8,846 nt of DNA from an uncultured Pseudomonadota bacterium (GTDB taxonomy: Bacteria; Pseudomonadota; Alphaproteobacteria; Rs-D84), in the NCBI GenBank assembly GCA_937885575.1, contig CALABO010000005.1:1-8846 (forward strand), read 5' to 3'. Made by a program: the position numbers and the translations under genes. Each line of letters begins with the position of its first letter. Within the stretch, counting starts at the first letter, position 1. A model generated the notes under the pieces. The model saw nothing but the letters and a program-made list of their open reading frames with translations, made no database searches and was not told the DNA's origin. This document shows positions 6,477 through 8,846 of the stretch, piece by piece.

Positions 6477-6484
6477 ATATTCAA
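6457..6484 (-). promoter_or_regulatory. Possible promoter of the rbfA-lepA operon
   Basis: On the minus strand TTGAAT (6479-6484), a 16-base spacer and TACAAT (6457-6462, five of six to consensus) lie just before the preferred rbfA start. Transcription would begin downstream of the upstream ATG, favouring the shorter RbfA. The only support is sequence match and position between divergent genes. Confidence 0.4.
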
Positions 6485-6523
6485 CCATAATCAAGAAAAA
6501 ATTTTTACATTGGGGATAAAATT

Positions 6524-7090
6524 ATGAAAATTTCTGAATACTTGCTGGCGCGTGCGGAAAGCAAAGCATACACATGGGCGGTTTTCATCCTGACGGTATG
6601 CGAATCGATATTTTTATTCATTCCCCCAGAGGTTTTTATGACCCCACCAATCATCGCGAACAAAAAACGCGCCGTTCCGGTCGTCCTCGCCGCATCATTG
6701 GGGTCAATCGTCGGCGGAATTATCGCATATTGTATCGGAATGTGGCTGTTCGATTCGGTGGGCGTGTGGCTTATCAATAATTTCGCAAGCATGGAAAAAT
6801 TCGAACTTGCGCAAAGTTTATTCATCGAACACGGCGTATTCATAATATTCCTTGGGGCGATAACACCGATTCCGTATAAACTGCTAACCATCTGCGCGGG
6901 ATTTATGGGATACCCGGCAATCATATACTTGGGGCTGTCGGCGATTTTACGCACCGGCCGATTTGCAATCGTGGGCTACCTGCTCTGGCGTTTCCAAGAA
7001 CGCGCAAACCAAATAGTAAACAAATTCTTTTGGCCACTGACCATCGGCGCCATCATCATCGCCGGAATTGGAATTTTGTTGTTGGTGTAA
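6524..7090 (+). CDS. yqaA: YqaA/DedA-type (VTT domain) inner membrane protein
   Basis: A 188-residue polytopic membrane protein of the DedA/VTT superfamily, whose members are linked to phospholipid flipping and membrane homeostasis; the YqaA branch itself is little characterised. Hydrophobic segments lie at about 17-39, 51-76, 104-130 and 170-188, with a weaker one around 131-153. Family landmarks are CESIFLFIPPEV (26-37), the re-entrant GAITPIPYKLLTICAG (111-126) and RTGRF (143-147). A GGGGAT ribosome binding site precedes the ATG. It is transcribed divergently from rbfA. A fragment matching its last codons recurs about 1 kb downstream (8112-8162), so this locus once held more than one copy of its 3' end. 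Confidence 0.85.
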   Translation: MKISEYLLARAESKAYTWAVFILTVCESIFLFIPPEVFMTPPIIANKKRAVPVVLAASLGSIVGGIIAYCIGMWLFDSVGVWLINNFASMEKFELAQSLFIEHGVFIIFLGAITPIPYKLLTICAGFMGYPAIIYLGLSAILRTGRFAIVGYLLWRFQERANQIVNKFFWPLTIGAIIIAGIGILLLV

Positions 7091-7098
7091 GGAAAAAA

Positions 7099-7128
7099 TT
7101 GAAAACACAAATACATATATGATAAAAT
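7099..7128 (+). promoter_or_regulatory. Possible promoter of the HEXXH lipoprotein gene
   Basis: TTGAAA (7099-7104) and TAAAAT (7123-7128), 18 bases apart, lie just after the yqaA stop and 27 bases before the next ATG. The region is AT-rich, so chance matches are likely; if real, this gene is not tied to yqaA transcription. Confidence 0.4.
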
Positions 7129-7154
7129 CACCCTGTGAAACAAAAGGAATAAAA

Positions 7155-7985
7155 ATGAAAAAAATTATTGCTTTACTTGGTGTGCTGTTTTTAACCGCAT
7201 GTGATAATGTCGATACAAATACCAGCAAACACCATTTAAAAACGGAGAATGGAACCATGGAAATAACCACACGACCACTAACAGCAGAAAAGTCATGGGA
7301 AAATATTTTACACAATCATAAAATGTATTACAGCGAACTTAAACAATTTTATCCAAAGGTTGATACTTTTATCCCTATTCCTGGTAATAAGGATATGATA
7401 TCTATGTATAACAAAGAACAGTTAACACCGATAGAAATAGAACATTATCATAATATATTTATAAACGAAATCTATGATGTTAATACTTTGAATCGTTTTG
7501 ATGTCGTATTCCAACAATATGTAATACCTGAATTACAAAATAAAACGAATGAATATCTGGTGCCACTTTTATCATCGTGGAATACACAATTACCAGAAAA
7601 GTTAGAAATATTTTATTTTTATGAGTATGGCAGTTATTATAATTATCCAATAAATGGTGTTGCATCAATATACTTTGGGGCAAACAATCCTTCGTTTAGC
7701 GCGGACAACCCCTTTGATGATAAAGAAAAGATATTTAGTTTGGTATTTCATGAATTCGTACATACTTTGATAGAAATGCCCATAATTCGCGAATACGGTG
7801 TTCCACAAGATTTAAAAGAACGCATAGTTGACTTGATTTGTTATGAATTCATACAAAGACCAGTTCAAAAAGATTTTGAAAATTCATTTGCAAATGCGTA
7901 TATAACCCCAGAAGCAATAAAAACTGATTTGCCGGGCGCAGTAAAAAAAATGATGGCTGACTATAACGCAAGGGAACAAAAATAA
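7155..7985 (+). CDS. Lipoprotein with HEXXH zinc-metalloprotease signature
   Basis: A 276-residue predicted lipoprotein. Residues 1-16 form a type II signal peptide ending in the lipobox LTAC, so Cys16 would be lipidated; Asp17 at the +2 position is a known inner-membrane retention signal in E. coli. Residues 199-203 read HEFVH, a zincin motif (H199 and H203 as ligands, E200 as base). Glu222 or Glu231 downstream could be the third ligand of a gluzincin. The specific family is not recognised and substrates are unknown. The start at MKKIIALLGV is set by AAAGGAAT upstream and by the signal peptide; an ATG at 7068 in the same frame lies inside yqaA. The gene is much poorer in GC than its neighbours (18 of 60 in line 7381-7440, against 35 of 60 in a lepA line) and lies between yqaA and a yqaA-tail remnant, suggesting acquisition. 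Confidence 0.75.
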   Translation: MKKIIALLGVLFLTACDNVDTNTSKHHLKTENGTMEITTRPLTAEKSWENILHNHKMYYSELKQFYPKVDTFIPIPGNKDMISMYNKEQLTPIEIEHYHNIFINEIYDVNTLNRFDVVFQQYVIPELQNKTNEYLVPLLSSWNTQLPEKLEIFYFYEYGSYYNYPINGVASIYFGANNPSFSADNPFDDKEKIFSLVFHEFVHTLIEMPIIREYGVPQDLKERIVDLICYEFIQRPVQKDFENSFANAYITPEAIKTDLPGAVKKMMADYNAREQK

Positions 7986-8008
7986 CATTATTTCTGTAAT
8001 CGAAATCT

Positions 8009-8037
8009 TTTAACCCGCACTTCACGTGCGGGTTAAA
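8009..8037. terminator. Strong hairpin after the HEXXH lipoprotein gene
   Basis: A perfect 12-bp stem, TTTAACCCGCAC (8009-8020) with GTGCGGGTTAAA (8026-8037), encloses loop TTCAC, 24 bases past the stop codon. No T-run follows on the + strand beyond the stem itself, so termination may be weak; it may also be an end-stabilising structure or part of a palindromic repeat. Confidence 0.5.
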
Positions 8038-8111
8038 CAATGGCCACTGCCCGTCTTCGTGCGCTTTGCACACTCCGCCGCGGCACTCAATTTTCTTAAG
8101 CCTGCTATTTT

Positions 8112-8162
8112 GGCGTAATCATCATCGCCGGTATCGGAATTCTGCTAATGTTCACGTTGTAA
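8112..8162 (+). pseudogene. Remnant of a yqaA-like 3' end
   Basis: Read in frame, this stretch gives G-V-I-I-I-A-G-I-G-I-L-L-M-F-T-L and then TAA. It matches the last residues of the YqaA-like protein (G-A-I-I-I-A-G-I-G-I-L-L-L-V). The DNA differs mainly at third positions (GGT ATC against GGA ATT, CTG CTA against TTG TTG), so it is an old copy or paralog rather than an assembly repeat. A stop codon at 8097-8099 and lack of a start show it is not a gene. A shorter match, TGGCCACTG at 8041-8049, equals yqaA 7031-7039, which would fit a 3' end later interrupted by about 55 bases. Confidence 0.6.
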
Positions 8163-8170
8163 TTATTCCA

Positions 8171-8246
8171 CGTCATACCGCGGCAACGCGATATCTTGTC
8201 AGTTTAATTGCAAACAAAACAAATCCCGCTTTTCAGCGGGATGACA
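8171..8246. repeat. Palindromic intergenic repeat with GTCAT/ATGAC ends
   Basis: The left end (CGTCATACCGCG) and right end (AGCGGGATGAC) are imperfect inverted copies of each other. Each end is itself a hairpin: ATACCGCG with CGCGATAT round a GCAA loop (8175-8194, one mismatch), and ATCCCGCT with AGCGGGAT (8223-8242). This two-hairpin form with GTCAT-type ends resembles small dispersed palindromic elements known in alphaproteobacteria. One copy is seen here, so dispersal is inferred. Confidence 0.5.
8211..8242 (-). terminator. Terminator of the small lipoprotein gene
   Basis: On the minus strand ATCCCGCT and AGCGGGAT (8 bp, 4-base loop) are followed by a T-rich run (TTGTTTTGTTTG). It lies 15 bases after the stop of the 8258-8608 gene. 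The hairpin is the right arm of the palindromic repeat, so a repeat appears to have been adopted as the terminator. Confidence 0.65.
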
Positions 8247-8257
8247 ATTATACAGAA

Positions 8258-8608
8258 TTATTTTTTGAAACACCCGTACGTGCTTTCATCAGAATTTATC
8301 CCAAGCATATATTGAACACTTTTTTCATTATCAGTAAAAATGATATTTAACTTTATTTGTTCACCTGCGGCATTTGCCCCATAATAACTGATATAAGTTG
8401 GATCTTTTTGACCTTCAGATTTTAACATGACGCGTTCGCCATTCACAACAACATTGGCGATTTCTTTGTCCGCATCAACATCCAAAGTAATCTGTGCTTC
8501 GCCTGCATTATGCTCTGCATCTTCACACAACAAACCCGTTGCTTGATAATTGTTATTACCACACGCCACAAACAACAATACAACCGGCAACAAAAATAAT
8601 TTTTTCAT
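8258..8608 (-). CDS. Small putative lipoprotein of unknown function
   Basis: A 116-residue protein with a lipoprotein signal: MKKLFLLPVVLLFVACGN, lipobox FVAC, lipidated Cys16. The mature part is acidic to neutral and alternates in a way that suggests a beta-rich fold (ITLDVDADKEIANVVVNG, IKLNIIF). Cys28 and Cys113, near the two ends, could form a disulfide in the periplasm. The ATG has a clear AAAAGGAGA ribosome binding site. It is a single-gene unit with its own promoter and terminator. I do not recognise a family, and the length suits the many small cell-envelope lipoproteins. Confidence 0.75.
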   Translation of the reverse strand: MKKLFLLPVVLLFVACGNNNYQATGLLCEDAEHNAGEAQITLDVDADKEIANVVVNGERVMLKSEGQKDPTYISYYGANAAGEQIKLNIIFTDNEKSVQYMLGINSDESTYGCFKK

Positions 8609-8634
8609 AGATTTCTCCTTTTCTTTACCGCCAA

Positions 8635-8664
8635 ATTATATCACAAAGTCACAATGTTGAACAA
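8635..8664 (-). promoter_or_regulatory. Probable promoter of the small lipoprotein gene
   Basis: On the minus strand a perfect TATAAT (8635-8640) lies 27 bases before the ATG, with TTGTTC (8659-8664) 18 bases further upstream as a weak -35. The exact -10 box and position make it credible. Confidence 0.55.
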
Positions 8665-8709
8665 GAGAAAACAAACTCCGGCAAACCGCATCAAAAATGT
8701 TTCTTTATA

Positions 8710-8846
8710 AATTCACGACCACATTGAGATTTTAGAAGCCGTCAAGGACGGTCTGAGTGGTTTTGTGGCAGTTCTGGATGAAATGACCGGCACACCCATG
8801 CTTGGGGTGCAGTTCTGGCAGATCGGCAGCGCAAAGCCTCTGTATG
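8710..8846 (+). CDS. Open frame running off the window end, no clear start
   Basis: From ATT at 8710, after an in-frame TAA (8707-8709), the + frame stays open to the last base. It encodes I-H-D-H-I-E-I-L-E-A-V-K-D-G-L-S and then a stretch with DEMTGTPMLGVQFWQIG. Codon choice (CTG, GGC, CAG, ATC) looks coding and differs from the AT-rich flank. No ATG or ribosome binding site begins it. An ATG at 8697 opens another frame (MFLYKFTTTLRF) that stops at 8735, so a single-base frameshift could join the two. It may be a truncated or frameshifted gene, a gene using ATT or GTG, or sequence joined from elsewhere at a contig end. No family is recognised. Confidence 0.35.

Noticed and set aside
6505..6954. 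Minus-strand open frame opposite the yqaA-like gene
   Set aside because: It overlaps a membrane protein with recognisable family motifs and its own ribosome binding site; the antisense frame shows no domain.
7068..7154. Upstream ATG extending the HEXXH lipoprotein by 29 residues
   Set aside because: It would bury the signal peptide and lipobox, overlap yqaA and lack the AAAGGAAT site seen at the inner start.
1..8846. CRISPR array, tRNA or rRNA genes
   Set aside because: No regularly spaced direct repeats, no tRNA cloverleaf and no rRNA-like stretch was found on either strand.

Overview
The window looks chromosomal and bacterial, most likely from a small-genome, fairly AT-rich alphaproteobacterium of the host- or gut-associated kind. 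This lineage is inferred from the general look of LepA, RbfA, YqaA, AcpP and FabF; no tree could be made. Coding regions of the core genes are mid-GC (about 58% in one sampled 60-base line of lepA), intergenic DNA is AT-rich, and most genes carry an AAAGGA-type ribosome binding site.

Layout. Positions 1-398 hold no full gene. They contain the probable tail of an upstream gene, a candidate 6S RNA on the + strand (about 150-308) and a strong terminator hairpin (341-370). From 399 to about 6437 everything is on the minus strand. In transcription order this is rbfA, lepA, three small paralogous unknown genes, a degenerate tyrosine-recombinase-like gene, acpP and fabF. rbfA through the recombinase-like gene are packed tightly enough (4-base overlap, then gaps of 16, 22, 10 and 18 bases) to be one transcript. 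acpP has its own good promoter and is separated from fabF by a hairpin terminator or attenuator. From 6524 to 7985 there are two + strand genes: a YqaA/DedA-type membrane protein and an AT-rich lipoprotein with an HEXXH zinc-protease signature. Positions 7986-8257 hold a palindrome, a leftover piece of a second yqaA 3' end and a palindromic repeat that also supplies a terminator. A small minus-strand lipoprotein gene follows (8258-8608), and the last 137 bases carry an open frame without a clear start.

How the genes fit together. RbfA (30S maturation) and LepA (translational GTPase) form a translation pair; AcpP and FabF form a fatty-acid elongation pair. The segment between them (3199-4277 plus 2176-3180) is the most unusual part. 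Three short basic proteins end in the same 13-residue C-terminal motif, and two of them share a four-cysteine module. They are followed by a full-length recombinase-fold protein in which none of the usual catalytic residues can be found. This looks like an accessory, possibly domesticated, gene set inserted into a housekeeping operon. Its function is unknown and I do not assign one.
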